From Elusimicrobiaceae bacterium (GTDB lineage Bacteria; Elusimicrobiota; Elusimicrobia; Elusimicrobiales; Elusimicrobiaceae), in contig JAGCKY010000167.1 in assembly GCA_017647245.1 (NCBI GenBank), positions 1-16,950 of the forward strand: a DNA stretch of 16,950 nt, written 5' to 3'. This document shows positions 1-7,758 of this stretch, in pieces; the first letter of the stretch is position 1, and each line of letters opens with the position of its first letter. A program made the position numbers and the translations under genes. The notes beneath the pieces are model-generated. The model made no database searches, was not told the DNA's origin, and saw only the letters and a program-made list of their open reading frames with translations.

Positions 1-795
1 GCCTACTTTTACTTGATGAATATCTTTAATGCCCGCTACCAAATAGCCCACTTCGCCCGCACTCAAACTTTGCGCTTTGTGAAGTTGCTTGGGTGTCATA
101 AAGCCGACTTCTTCGGCTTTATAACTTGCGCCCGTGGCCATAAAGCGAATCGTTTGGCCTGCTTTGACGGAACCGTCCACAATGCGCACATACATAATTA
201 CGCCGCGAAACGGGTCATAAAAAGAGTCAAAAATCAGTGCGCGAAGCGGCGCTTTCGGGTCGCCTTGCGGCGCGGGAATATCGGCAACAATTCGGTCCAG
301 TAAATGCTCAATGCCCATGCCGGTTTTGGCACTGACGCGCTCGGCCTCAATGGGCTCGCGCAAAATATCCCACAACTGTTCTTCCGACGCGTCTGCGTCG
401 GATTGCGACAAATCCACTTTGTTCATTACAGGGATAATTTTCAGCCCCAAACTTTGCGCCAAATGTGCGTGCGCCACCGTCTGCGCTTCCACGCCTTGCG
501 ACGCATCTACCAAGAGCAAAACGCCTTCGCACGCCCGCAAGGAGCGGGCCACTTCGTAGGAAAAATCCACGTGTCCCGGCGTGTCAATGAGATTTAAAAT
601 GTAGTCTTTATATTGAATGCGCACGGCTTTGGCTTTGATGGTAATGCCGCGCTCACGCTCTAGGTCCATACCGTCAAGCAATTGGGCCTGCATTTTGCGT
701 TTGGGAACGGTCCCGGTGTCTTCCAAAATGCGGTCGGACAAAGTAGTCTTGCCGTGATCAATGTGGGCTACGATAGAAAAATTACGAATCTTCAT
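1..795 (-). CDS. lepA: Elongation factor 4 (LepA), N-terminal part, runs off left edge
   Basis: Ribosome-associated translational GTPase that back-translocates or remodels stalled ribosomes (family knowledge). I translated 265 codons from the ATG at 793-795 to the window edge with no stop. The G domain is clear: P-loop AHIDHGKT at residues 10-17, the switch region RERGITIK near 47-54, DTPGH at 71-75, NKVD at 125-128 and SAK at 155-157. The start of domain II follows ([12 protein letters not shown]), then the stretch ending [12 protein letters not shown]. The start matches the usual LepA N-terminus (MK-IRNFSI). The start codon lies inside the end of ptsI, a 14-base overlap, and I see no strong Shine-Dalgarno, so translation is probably coupled to ptsI. 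The C-terminal LepA-specific domains are outside the window, so completeness cannot be judged. Confidence 0.96.
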   Translation of the reverse strand, partial: MKIRNFSIVAHIDHGKTTLSDRILEDTGTVPKRKMQAQLLDGMDLERERGITIKAKAVRIQYKDYILNLIDTPGHVDFSYEVARSLRACEGVLLLVDASQGVEAQTVAHAHLAQSLGLKIIPVMNKVDLSQSDADASEEQLWDILREPIEAERVSAKTGMGIEHLLDRIVADIPAPQGDPKAPLRALIFDSFYDPFRGVIMYVRIVDGSVKAGQTIRFMATGASYKAEEVGFMTPKQLHKAQSLSAGEVGYLVAGIKDIHQVKVG

Positions 796-2521
796 CTTGG
801 TTTTGCTGAATTAATTTACGTATGTCTTCGCTATTACCCGCAAGCAATGCCGCTTGGGCCATATCGGCACACGTTTCAAAATTTAAATTGCGTATCCGGT
901 TTTTAACGCGCAGGAACATACGCGGCGGCACGGAAAGCACGTCGGTGCCTAGTCCCAAAAGCATGGGAATCATATTTTCGTCGCAAGCAATTTCACCGCA
1001 CACACTGACGGATTTGCGGCGCAGGTGAGCAGTCTGTATAATTTGATGTAAGGTGCGTACCACCGCCGGGTGGCACGGGTCATACAAGTGCGCTACTTCC
1101 GGGTTGACGCGGTCCGCGGCGACGAGATATTGAATCAAATCATTGCTCCCAATAGAAATAAAATCCATTTCCGCGACCATACCGTCTAATGCAATGGCGG
1201 CAGAGGGCACTTCAATCATCGCGCCCAACGCAATTTTGTTGAGCGGTCTTTTGCCGTTGGCCTCAAAAGTAGCAAGTACCTCATCTAAGGCCGCGCGCAC
1301 GTGGCGCATTTCTTCTAAAGAAGATACCATGGGTACCATAATTTTAATTTGTGCCGGTACTTCGCACGCGGTGCGTACAATAGCGCGCAGTTGCGTGTAC
1401 ATCAGCTCGGGTACTTTTAAAAATAAACGTACACCGCGGCACCCCATAAACGGATTTTGGTCTTTATCAAATTCGTCCAACGGAAAGTCCGGTTGTTTGT
1501 CTGCGCCCAAATCGGCCAAGCGGATGGTTACCGGGCGCATATCAAATTTTTTAGCCGTTGCCAGATAGACGCGGTATTGCTCATCTTCCGTGGGCGGTTG
1601 AGGCGTGTTCATAAATAGAAATTCGGTACGCAAGAGCCCCAGTCCGTCGGTAATTAATTTTTTATTTTCTTTGGTATCGGTGCGCGGGTCGTAATTGACC
1701 ATTAATTGAATCGCTTTGCCGTCGGTTGTGACGGCGGGCAAATGATTAATGGTTTTAAGTAACGCTTCGGTGCGTTTGAGTTCGCGCTGGATTTTTTTAT
1801 ATTTGGAAAGCGTGTAGCGGTCCGGGTTAATAATGAGCAGGCCGTTTTCGCCGTCGGCAATCACGGTATCACCGTTTTGTACTTGGCGGTAAGCATTAGA
1901 CAACCCGACCACCGCACACAGGCGCAAGCTCTGCGCTAAAATAGCGGTGTGGCTGGTTTTACCGCCTAAATCGGTACAAAAGCCGATGATTTGATTTTCA
2001 GGTAAATTAAGGGTATCGGACGGGTACAAATCGCGCGCAATCAAAATAGACGGGTGACGCAAGGTTTGCCAAAAAGAGGTGCGTTTTCCTTCCAAATGCG
2101 TCACAAGCCGCTTACCCACATCAAAAATATCATTGCGGCGTTCTTTGAAGAAATTGTCCTCTATTTTTTCAAATACACCTGCCAAATCTTTCAGCGTTAA
2201 AAAGATAGCCGACTGGGCGGAAAGATGTTCGTTTTTGATTTTGGACAGCGTGGCATCTTTGAGCATGGGGTCCTGCAAAATCATTTTGTGCATGGACATC
2301 AAATTGGCATATTCGGGACCCAAATTTTCGCGCAGTTTTTGTTCGGATAAATCTAAATCTTGTAAAGTTTTCGCCAAGGCCTGCTGGAATTTAACGATTT
2401 CCTGTTTGACTTCGGTGGCTTGTACATATTGGTTGGCAATGGCAAAGTCCGTTGTCGGTAATAAAACCGCCGGACCAATCGCTACTCCCGGGCTAGCCGC
2501 CACGCCTTTGATTACAAACAT
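782..2521 (-). CDS. ptsI: PTS Enzyme I (PEP-protein phosphotransferase)
   Basis: Cytoplasmic first enzyme of the phosphotransferase system: it takes phosphate from PEP onto a histidine and passes it to HPr. The product is 579 residues, close to the usual ~575. The N-terminus ([14 protein letters not shown]) is typical. The phosphohistidine motif [14 protein letters not shown] puts the active His at 191. The PEP-binding barrel shows [17 protein letters not shown], the [11 protein letters not shown] stretch and VCGEIACD, with the catalytic Cys at about 508. The ATG follows directly on the ptsH stop codon with no gap, and a GAGGAG ribosome site lies within the end of ptsH. The 3' end overlaps lepA by 14 bases. 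Having EI in the same run as HPr and the EII genes makes the locus a self-contained phosphorelay. Confidence 0.97.
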   Translation of the reverse strand: MFVIKGVAASPGVAIGPAVLLPTTDFAIANQYVQATEVKQEIVKFQQALAKTLQDLDLSEQKLRENLGPEYANLMSMHKMILQDPMLKDATLSKIKNEHLSAQSAIFLTLKDLAGVFEKIEDNFFKERRNDIFDVGKRLVTHLEGKRTSFWQTLRHPSILIARDLYPSDTLNLPENQIIGFCTDLGGKTSHTAILAQSLRLCAVVGLSNAYRQVQNGDTVIADGENGLLIINPDRYTLSKYKKIQRELKRTEALLKTINHLPAVTTDGKAIQLMVNYDPRTDTKENKKLITDGLGLLRTEFLFMNTPQPPTEDEQYRVYLATAKKFDMRPVTIRLADLGADKQPDFPLDEFDKDQNPFMGCRGVRLFLKVPELMYTQLRAIVRTACEVPAQIKIMVPMVSSLEEMRHVRAALDEVLATFEANGKRPLNKIALGAMIEVPSAAIALDGMVAEMDFISIGSNDLIQYLVAADRVNPEVAHLYDPCHPAVVRTLHQIIQTAHLRRKSVSVCGEIACDENMIPMLLGLGTDVLSVPPRMFLRVKNRIRNLNFETCADMAQAALLAGNSEDIRKLIQQNQDEDS

Positions 2522-2791
2522 TTAGTACTCCTCGTTAAATTTATTTTCAAACAGCGCCGCGACAGCTTGTGCCGCTTGCGTTTCATCTGCGCCGTTGAAT
2601 TGAAATTGCAACGTAGAACCATATTCGGCCGCCAACATCAGCACGCCCATAATACTTTTGGCATCTACTTGTACCGTTTCTTTTATAATTTTGATGTCAC
2701 AGGAAAAATTAGAAGCCGTTTGCACCAGCATCGCCGCAGGGCGTGCGTGCAGTCCTAAACGGTTGGTAATTTTGATTTCTTGTGTGATCAC
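2522..2791 (-). CDS. ptsH: Phosphocarrier protein HPr
   Basis: Small cytoplasmic phosphocarrier between Enzyme I and EIIA. The product is 89 residues, normal for HPr. The active-site motif GLHARPA puts the phosphorylatable His at 15. The regulatory motif DAKSIMGVLML puts Ser at 46, the residue phosphorylated by HprK in other bacteria, and an hprK gene lies upstream in the same gene run. The start is GTG at 2789-2791, preceded at good spacing by AAGGAG that overlaps the stop codon of the EIID gene (9-base gap between genes). Both phosphorylation sites are intact, so I infer a working transport relay and a working Ser-46 control loop. Confidence 0.97.
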   Translation of the reverse strand: MITQEIKITNRLGLHARPAAMLVQTASNFSCDIKIIKETVQVDAKSIMGVLMLAAEYGSTLQFQFNGADETQAAQAVAALFENKFNEEY

Positions 2792-2800
2792 AGTCTCTCC

Positions 2801-3625
2801 TTATACAAACGCACATACTACACTAAAAGTTATTACGACGGCTAAATACAAGTAAGTGTTCGGGATACGAAAACGTCGTGTAAAAAACGATAACACTACA
2901 AAAAACAATACCAGTATTGTCCGAGACAAGAAATACACATCTTGTTTAGGCATTTGCGAAAAGTAGCGATACACGCCAAACAAAAGTAACAGTGCGGTAA
3001 AAACAAGTCCCACACGTTTTAAATTATAAATGGCACGGTTCCAGTCAAAACAAGTCAGTCCGAAACAATTGGCTTCATTGGACTCATAGCCGATTTGCAG
3101 GCCTTTCCAGCGTACAAATAAAGCAATGGCATTGTAAGAAATAAAAGTGATTACAAGGGCCAAATAAACATATACATCGGGGAAAGAAGATAAGACGCGC
3201 GTATTAAAGAAATTAATTCCCAATAGCATCCAAATAAAAATAGCTAACAGCAAGGAAAGCGGTTTAAGCGTTCCCCAGAACAAGCGGTCCCCGATAGAAG
3301 CTACCGTAATGGATAGTCCGCGGCGAATGCCGTTATATTCCATCACTTGCTCATTATATTCGGTAATGGATTTGGCTTTTGCTACTTTTTCTTCTTGTTT
3401 AGCCAGCGCCCCAAAACAGAAAGCAGCCATCACGGGGTGCGTATTAAAAGTATCTAAATAGCGTTGCATCACTGCCGGCAAGGCATCGGGATCTTCTTTA
3501 TATAAGCGGCGCAGTACAGGCAACATAATAAATGCAAAGCCCAAGTTCTGGTATTTGGAAAAGTTCCACCCGGCTTGCAGGAAGAAAGAGCGCAGAAATA
3601 ATTGTAAACGCAGATGTAAATCCAT
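2801..3625 (-). CDS. PTS mannose-family EIID membrane component
   Basis: Inner-membrane partner of EIIC in mannose-type PTS permeases. The product is 274 residues, close to the usual ~275-285. The N-terminal half has the family pattern: LRSFFLQAGWNFSKYQNLGFAF (about 11-32) with the QNLGF core, LPVLRRLY, FNTHPVMAAFCFGALAKQEE near 60-79, and GDRLFWGTLKPL at 112-123. The C-terminal half has hydrophobic segments near 122-140, 152-170, 205-220, 233-248 and 257-274. The ATG at 3623-3625 lies two bases after the EIIC stop, with GCGAGG upstream. The substrate cannot be read from sequence; the mannose family also imports glucose, fructose, amino sugars and others. No sugar-processing gene lies nearby to narrow it. 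Confidence 0.93.
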   Translation of the reverse strand: MDLHLRLQLFLRSFFLQAGWNFSKYQNLGFAFIMLPVLRRLYKEDPDALPAVMQRYLDTFNTHPVMAAFCFGALAKQEEKVAKAKSITEYNEQVMEYNGIRRGLSITVASIGDRLFWGTLKPLSLLLAIFIWMLLGINFFNTRVLSSFPDVYVYLALVITFISYNAIALFVRWKGLQIGYESNEANCFGLTCFDWNRAIYNLKRVGLVFTALLLLFGVYRYFSQMPKQDVYFLSRTILVLFFVVLSFFTRRFRIPNTYLYLAVVITFSVVCAFV

Positions 3626-3627
3626 TA

Positions 3628-4233
3628 TTACCTCGCTTTAAGCCGGAAAGCGGGCAACAAAGCCGCCAGCCCAATCCACGGCACAGCCGTATACGCAAGC
3701 AAAAATGCTACGTGTAATTTATACGTCAAATAAGGCGTCAGCCATAACATAAGTTGTGAGCTGATCCAAGCCGCTACGGATATAAAAACAAACGCCATTA
3801 AAAAAGATTGTAACAAAGCACCGAAAATAATACGGTTAATGACCGTGGGTTTGCGGTCTACTTCTTTTTCCAAAAAGACCAGCCACGGCGAGCGGGCCTT
3901 GCGCAAATAAGTATCCAATAAAGAGTATAGAATGGCGGCCAAAACCCCTACAAAAAATCCGAAATACAACGCCACCCCTTGGTGGTACAGAATCAGAGGA
4001 AGGACGGTTGCGACAATTCCGTTAGGAGGAATAATACCGCCTAGCGGGGACACGTCCGAAAACAACAGTTCCGCAAAAATGCCCACCTGCACCCCGGCCA
4101 TTACGTCACCGGTGATAAGCCCGAAAATCGGCCCGGCAATAATCGGGCGCGAAATCAGCAGCTGGAAGGCATAGGTAATATCCAGCTCCAGTACAGAGGC
4201 CACTATACATAAAATAAATGCAGTCAGGGTCAT
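3628..4233 (-). CDS. PTS mannose-family EIIC membrane component, short form
   Basis: Sugar-translocating membrane subunit of a mannose-type PTS. The product is 201 residues, shorter than enteric ManY (about 266). Family features seen are SRPIIAGPIFGLITGDV (28-44), followed by GVQVGIFAELLF and the short IIPPNG stretch at 67-72. Several hydrophobic segments follow. By eye against ManY, the protein stops after the segment containing LLAYTAVPWIGLAALL, so the last one or two membrane segments of longer homologues appear to be absent. The stop codon is clean and the next gene starts two bases later, so this looks like a natural short form and not a broken gene. The start overlaps the EIIB stop by 4 bases (ATGA). 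Confidence 0.9.
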   Translation of the reverse strand: MTLTAFILCIVASVLELDITYAFQLLISRPIIAGPIFGLITGDVMAGVQVGIFAELLFSDVSPLGGIIPPNGIVATVLPLILYHQGVALYFGFFVGVLAAILYSLLDTYLRKARSPWLVFLEKEVDRKPTVINRIIFGALLQSFLMAFVFISVAAWISSQLMLWLTPYLTYKLHVAFLLAYTAVPWIGLAALLPAFRLKAR

Positions 4234-4697
4234 TGTAAAATTTCTTTTACGGAAATAGATTTAGAACTGGGCACGGCGCGGGTTTCTATATCTATTCCCA
4301 AGTCATTCAAAATTTTTAACGTATTTTGGTCCAACTCGTCTACAAAAACATGTTCGTCTAATTTGCGTGCCCCTTGCTTAAAATGCATGCCGCCGATATT
4401 AACCGATTTGATTTGCAAACCGTCTTCCAACAGCGGTTGTAAATCTTGCAAAGAACTCATCAGCAGTAAAATGCGTTTGGCAGAGCTTGCCATATAACCC
4501 ACACAGCGTGCCGGGTCCAATACCGTCAGCTCATATTCAAACGGCAAAGACAAACGCAATAAATTTTTATTGATGCGGCTTTCGCGTGCTTTGGGGCACG
4601 GGATAACCACTTCATCAATGTTGAGTTCGGGCAGCCACGCTTGCACCACTTGACCGTGGATTAAGCGGTCGTCCACCCGGGCAAAAACAACGGGCAT
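4230..4697 (-). CDS. PTS mannose-family EIIB
   Basis: Cytoplasmic subunit that accepts phosphate from EIIA and phosphorylates the incoming sugar. The product is 155 residues, as usual for a free-standing EIIB. The N-terminus has the family active-site motif RVDDRLIHGQV, with the phosphorylatable His at 14, and it continues QAWLPELNIDEVVIP. The ATG at 4695-4697 lies one base after the EIIA stop, with AAAGGA upstream; the 3' end overlaps EIIC by 4 bases. EIIA and EIIB are separate here, whereas enteric ManX fuses them. The sugar is unknown. Confidence 0.95.
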   Translation of the reverse strand: MPVVFARVDDRLIHGQVVQAWLPELNIDEVVIPCPKARESRINKNLLRLSLPFEYELTVLDPARCVGYMASSAKRILLLMSSLQDLQPLLEDGLQIKSVNIGGMHFKQGARKLDEHVFVDELDQNTLKILNDLGIDIETRAVPSSKSISVKEILQ

Positions 4698-4698
4698 A

Positions 4699-5103
4699 TT
4701 ACAGTCCTTTAATTAAGAGTTCTGTTGCATTAATGACGGCACGTTTACCGTCGGATTCAATTTTTTCCGCCAGCTCTTTGTCATTTAATTTCTTGCGGCT
4801 GTTGAGCGCGGTGAGCAGCATACTTAAATTCAACCCCGTAATGACATGGCATTTAGGGAAATCTTTAGAAGCGGTAATGGCAATGTTGGTGGCGCTCCCG
4901 CCAAAAATATCAGTCAGCACAATCACCCCGTCCGGAGAATCGGCGAGCAAGGGCGTCAATTGTTGGGTGCCTTGTTCAATAGAGGTAGACGTGGTGACGG
5001 AAAGCGTTTGCACGCCTTCGGCGGCTTTACCCAAAATGAGCGTGGCCGTTTTTAACATTTCTTCGGCTAAATTGCCGTGTGTAACTAAAATAAGTTTTAC
5101 CAT
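4699..5103 (-). CDS. PTS mannose-family EIIA
   Basis: Cytoplasmic phosphoryl carrier between HPr and EIIB. The product is 134 residues, the size of a single EIIA(Man) domain. LILVTHGNLAEEML places the active His at 9. The second family motif, TDIFGGSATNIA, begins at 64; its Asp at 65 is the residue that pairs with the active His in the family. The ATG at 5101-5103 follows the rapZ stop by two bases and has only a weak AGG upstream, which suggests coupling to rapZ translation. In many Gram-negative bacteria a lone EIIA(Man) next to rapZ and hprK has a regulatory role; here complete EIIB/C/D genes follow, so transport is also possible. Confidence 0.95.
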   Translation of the reverse strand: MVKLILVTHGNLAEEMLKTATLILGKAAEGVQTLSVTTSTSIEQGTQQLTPLLADSPDGVIVLTDIFGGSATNIAITASKDFPKCHVITGLNLSMLLTALNSRKKLNDKELAEKIESDGKRAVINATELLIKGL

Positions 5104-5105
5104 AA

Positions 5106-5960
5106 TTATAACCTGATGTCCCGGTGAAATTCTGACGCGCTTAACCCTTGCTTACGCAACGTTTGCGCCAGTTGGTGTGCCATAAATACACTGCGGTGTT
5201 TTCCGCCGGTGCAGCCCATGGCAATCGTTAAATAACTTTTTCCTTCTTTAATGTACTGCGGAATTAAGTATTTAATCAAATCGGCAAATCGGTCCGCAAA
5301 TTCCTGTGACTCTTTGAAAGATAAAATATAATCCTGCACGGCTTGATCCAGTCCGGTTTTTTCTTTCAGTTCCTTTACGTAATAGGGATTGGGCAAAAAA
5401 CGCACGTCCATCACCAAATCCGTATCTTTAGGAATGCCGTTTTTAAAGCCAAAAGATACGACGGAGATTTGCATTTCTCCCTCTTGTTTAAGTTCCAACA
5501 GTTGGGAAATTTTTTCTTTGAGCTCGCCCAATTTTAAGTCGGTGGTATCAATAACTTTGTCAGCAGCAATTTTAATTGGTTTAAGCAAATCATGCTCGTG
5601 CGCGATGGCGGCGGCTAATTTTTTATGCAAAGGATGTTTGTGTTTGGTTTCCGAAAAACGGCGGATCAAACATTCTTCCGAAGCATCTAAAAAAATCAGT
5701 TTGGCGGTAAAATCTTTTTTAAAAGTTTGTTTGAGCAGGATGGGCAATTCTTTTAGGCGTTCGCCTTCGCGCACGTCAATACCCAAAGCGATATGTTGCA
5801 ATTCGGTGTGGTCTTTGACGTAAGCGGCAAACTGCTCAAACAAAGCCAGCGGCAAATTGTCCACACAATAAAATCCCAAATCGCCAAACATCTTGAGCGC
5901 CTGACTTTTGCCCGCGCCGCTCATACCGGTAATAATAAATAGTTTACGCTTCGGTTGCAT
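5106..5960 (-). CDS. rapZ: RapZ/YvcJ-family nucleotide-binding protein
   Basis: P-loop NTPase family. In enteric bacteria RapZ binds small RNAs and tunes amino-sugar synthesis; in other phyla the role is less clear. The product is 284 residues, the same length as E. coli RapZ. Features seen are Walker A GMSGAGKS at 12-19, CVDNLP at 32-37, [10 protein letters not shown] near the middle, and the C-terminal RapZ motif [17 protein letters not shown] beginning at about 249. The ATG at 5958-5960 is preceded by GAGGAAAC. The start overlaps the end of hprK by 17 bases and the gene ends two bases before EIIA. The family and the hprK/PTS neighbourhood are well known together. What it binds in this organism cannot be read from the sequence. 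Confidence 0.95.
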   Translation of the reverse strand: MQPKRKLFIITGMSGAGKSQALKMFGDLGFYCVDNLPLALFEQFAAYVKDHTELQHIALGIDVREGERLKELPILLKQTFKKDFTAKLIFLDASEECLIRRFSETKHKHPLHKKLAAAIAHEHDLLKPIKIAADKVIDTTDLKLGELKEKISQLLELKQEGEMQISVVSFGFKNGIPKDTDLVMDVRFLPNPYYVKELKEKTGLDQAVQDYILSFKESQEFADRFADLIKYLIPQYIKEGKSYLTIAMGCTGGKHRSVFMAHQLAQTLRKQGLSASEFHRDIRL

Positions 5961-6903
5961 GTTTCCTCGTTTTCTGTTTCATGTGGTTTAGCATTTTTTG
6001 GCTAAACTGTTGCGCAGATAAAATCCCGCGCGATTTAAGCTGTTGGTTACGGGCAGCCACTTCAATCAGTACCGCCAAATTGCGCCCCGGCGTGACGGGG
6101 ATAGCCAGCGACGGAATTTCCAACCCCAGCAACGTGGTGGTCTTTTGGTCTACACCCAGCCGGTCAATTGTTTTGGCTGGCGGTACGAGTACGACTTCCA
6201 TTTCAATGGTGGTTTCGTCCAGTGTTGCGCCCACGCCAAAGAGCAAGTCCACATCTAAAATCCCCAAGCCCCGCACTTCCATGTAGTGCTTGAGCATTTC
6301 AGGGCAAGAGCCAATTAAAAAGCGCCCCCACCGTTTTTGTACTTCCACCACATCATCAGCCACTAAAATATGTCCGCGTTTAATCAGCTCCAGCGCACAT
6401 TCGCTTTTGCCGATGCCCGCCTCGCCGCGAATTAAAACGCCGATGCCGCTTACATTAAGCAGTACGCCGTGCACATGGGTGGCGGGCGTTAATTTTTCGT
6501 CTAAAAAGCGGCGTATTTCCGCGGAAAATTCAGCTAAAGATAAATCGGTTTTCAGCACCGGCACTTCCGCTTGCAGGCACGCTTTGCGCATGGCGGGCGG
6601 CGGATTTAAATCCTCTACCAAAATCACGCACGGCACTTGTCCTTCAGCCAGCATATTAATAATGCCCGCCTGCAAAATGCTGGCTTTTGTTTTCACACAA
6701 AATCCGTATTCGGCTTTGCCGAAAAGTTGTATGGCGTCGGGCAAGAAGTGCTCCATGTGTCCGCATAGCGCCAGCCCGGGCCGGTTTAAATTGAGCGAAG
6801 TAATTTGCCTATCCAAATACCGTTTGCCGCAGACTAACTCCAAGTGAAGGCGCTTCACTTGGAGCAAGTCTTTGACTGTTATGGATTTGGTAAATTGCTG
6901 CAC
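5944..6903 (-). CDS. hprK: HPr kinase/phosphorylase
   Basis: Bifunctional enzyme that adds and removes phosphate on Ser46 of HPr in response to metabolic state. The product is 319 residues, normal length. The C-terminal catalytic half shows [15 protein letters not shown] (143-157), Walker A GEAGIGKS (160-167), [13 protein letters not shown] with paired Asp at 183-184, and the HprK signature [10 protein letters not shown] (209-218). The N-terminal half matches the family's regulatory domain (for example [11 protein letters not shown]). The start is GTG at 6901-6903, eight bases after the hpf stop, with AAGGAG upstream. HPr in this same run keeps Ser46, so the enzyme has its substrate at hand. 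Confidence 0.96.
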   Translation of the reverse strand: MQQFTKSITVKDLLQVKRLHLELVCGKRYLDRQITSLNLNRPGLALCGHMEHFLPDAIQLFGKAEYGFCVKTKASILQAGIINMLAEGQVPCVILVEDLNPPPAMRKACLQAEVPVLKTDLSLAEFSAEIRRFLDEKLTPATHVHGVLLNVSGIGVLIRGEAGIGKSECALELIKRGHILVADDVVEVQKRWGRFLIGSCPEMLKHYMEVRGLGILDVDLLFGVGATLDETTIEMEVVLVPPAKTIDRLGVDQKTTTLLGLEIPSLAIPVTPGRNLAVLIEVAARNQQLKSRGILSAQQFSQKMLNHMKQKTRKHATEA

Positions 6904-6911
6904 GGGACTCC

Positions 6912-7463
6912 TTATTTTCTTTTAATCGGTTTAATCAGTCCGTACGTGCCGTCCAAGCGTTTGAAAATCAAATTGATTTGCTTGGAATCTTCGTCCAAGA
7001 ACATCCAGAAGGAATATCCTAACCGTTCCATTTCATAGGCGGCATCTTCCGGGTTCATGGGGGTTACTTCTACTTGTTTAATGACGGAAAATTTTACGTC
7101 GTTAGCGGGTAACATCATGTTATCGCCGAAAGAGGCCATCTCTTCCATTACAGGTGCACGTTTGGCGGTGCGTTTGGATTTGGATTTGCTTTTGGCTTTT
7201 TTCATTTGGGCTTCGGCTTTGGTTACCGCGGCATCAATGGCTTTGTAGAGGTCAGTTTCCACGGCGGAAGCAGACACGGTGCTTTTGTTGCTGGCGTGAA
7301 TGATGATGTCGGCGCGCTGATTGATTTTCTTCTCTACGGACAGCATGACCTGCGCCCAAGCGACATCTTCAAAATAGTGTTCTACTTTATTGACGCGGGC
7401 TTGTATGAATTGTTTGAGGCCTTGCGTCAATTTGATATTTTTTGCAGTAATTTTAATTTCCAT
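6912..7463 (-). CDS. hpf: Ribosome hibernation-promoting factor, long form
   Basis: Ribosome-binding protein that silences ribosomes in slow growth; long forms dimerise 70S ribosomes into 100S particles (family knowledge). I choose ATG 7461-7463, giving 183 residues, because GGAGGATGTT sits just upstream and the protein then begins MEIKITAKN as in the family; a longer reading from 7514 adds 17 residues with no homology. The N-terminal domain spans about 1-95. A Lys/Ser-rich linker (KKAKSKSKSKRTAKR) follows, then the C-terminal dimerisation domain (about 125-180) with PEDAAYEMERLGYSFWMFL and DGTYGLIKP. It is the first gene of the PTS/HprK run, so its promoter probably drives the whole set. Confidence 0.94.
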   Translation of the reverse strand: MEIKITAKNIKLTQGLKQFIQARVNKVEHYFEDVAWAQVMLSVEKKINQRADIIIHASNKSTVSASAVETDLYKAIDAAVTKAEAQMKKAKSKSKSKRTAKRAPVMEEMASFGDNMMLPANDVKFSVIKQVEVTPMNPEDAAYEMERLGYSFWMFLDEDSKQINLIFKRLDGTYGLIKPIKRK

Positions 7464-7504
7464 AACATCCTCCAATAGTTTACACGGGAAAAACCCGTAT
7501 ACAC

Positions 7505-7534
7505 ATTTAATCATTAATGAGGGTGAAGTGTCAA
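7505..7534 (-). promoter_or_regulatory. Predicted sigma-70-type promoter of the hpf-PTS run
   Basis: On the minus strand a perfect -35 TTGACA (7529-7534) is followed after 18 bases by TTAAAT (7505-7510), which matches four of six -10 bases. The predicted transcript starts near 7498. Its short leader begins with an ACGGG-TTTTT-CCCGT hairpin (about 7483-7497) ahead of the hpf ribosome site. It is divergent from the first pilin promoter, about 70 bases away. Confidence 0.55.
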
Positions 7535-7605
7535 CCGCGCGCGTACGGGAAATTTAATTATTTTTAACTTTGTTTGATAGGGTTTTGTTTGGCTAAAAAT
7601 AGGCC

Positions 7606-7633
7606 TTGACTTGTTTTTTTTTTTTGGTACAAT
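7606..7633 (+). promoter_or_regulatory. Promoter of pilin-like gene 1, with T12 tract in the spacer
   Basis: TTGACT (7606-7611) and TACAAT (7628-7633) are separated by 16 bases. The spacer is TG, then twelve T (7614-7625), then GG. The same promoter, with the same T12 and the same spacing, occurs at 13084-13111 before the second pilin gene. A homopolymer between -35 and -10 is a known substrate for slipped-strand length change. Confidence 0.75.
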
Positions 7634-7639
7634 ACGGGG

Positions 7640-7758
7640 GTAGTGTCTCTCCGGCCTCGTCATTGCGCAGTGTTTCTGTGTGCAATATAGGCCGGAGAAG
7701 AAAACAACCTTATATCCCGCACAAGGACCCTGCGGGGTGACGAAAGAGAGGATATTTT
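7640..7758 (+). promoter_or_regulatory. Structured 5' leader of pilin-like gene 1
   Basis: About 119 bases lie between the predicted start point and the pilin ATG. Hairpin 1 has a 9-bp outer stem TCTCCGGCC (7648-7656) with GGCCGGAGA (7690-7698), and an inner stem, 7662-7669 with 7679-7686. Hairpin 2 pairs CCCGCA (7716-7721) with TGCGGG (7731-7736), extended by a G-U pair. The ribosome site GAGAGG (about 7747-7752) is outside both. The leader at 13118-13235 folds the same way. I see no c-di-GMP (GEMM) riboswitch core such as GCAAAGC, nor any other known riboswitch. Confidence 0.65.

Noticed and set aside
383-402. Perfect 8-bp inverted repeat with a 4-base loop (TCCGACGC / GCGTCGGA) inside lepA
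   Set aside because: It is fully explained by the codons of an acidic SDADASE stretch, lies mid-gene on a conserved protein, and has no T-run or other regulatory context.
7464-7514. Upstream in-frame start adding 17 residues to HPF
   Set aside because: The strong GGAGG site and the conserved MEIKITAKN beginning both point to the start at 7463, and the added residues show no family similarity.
7640-7758. c-di-GMP (GEMM) riboswitch before pilin gene 1
   Set aside because: The gene context is suggestive, but the core motifs of GEMM-I/II (such as GCAAAGC and the tetraloop/receptor arrangement) are not present in either leader.
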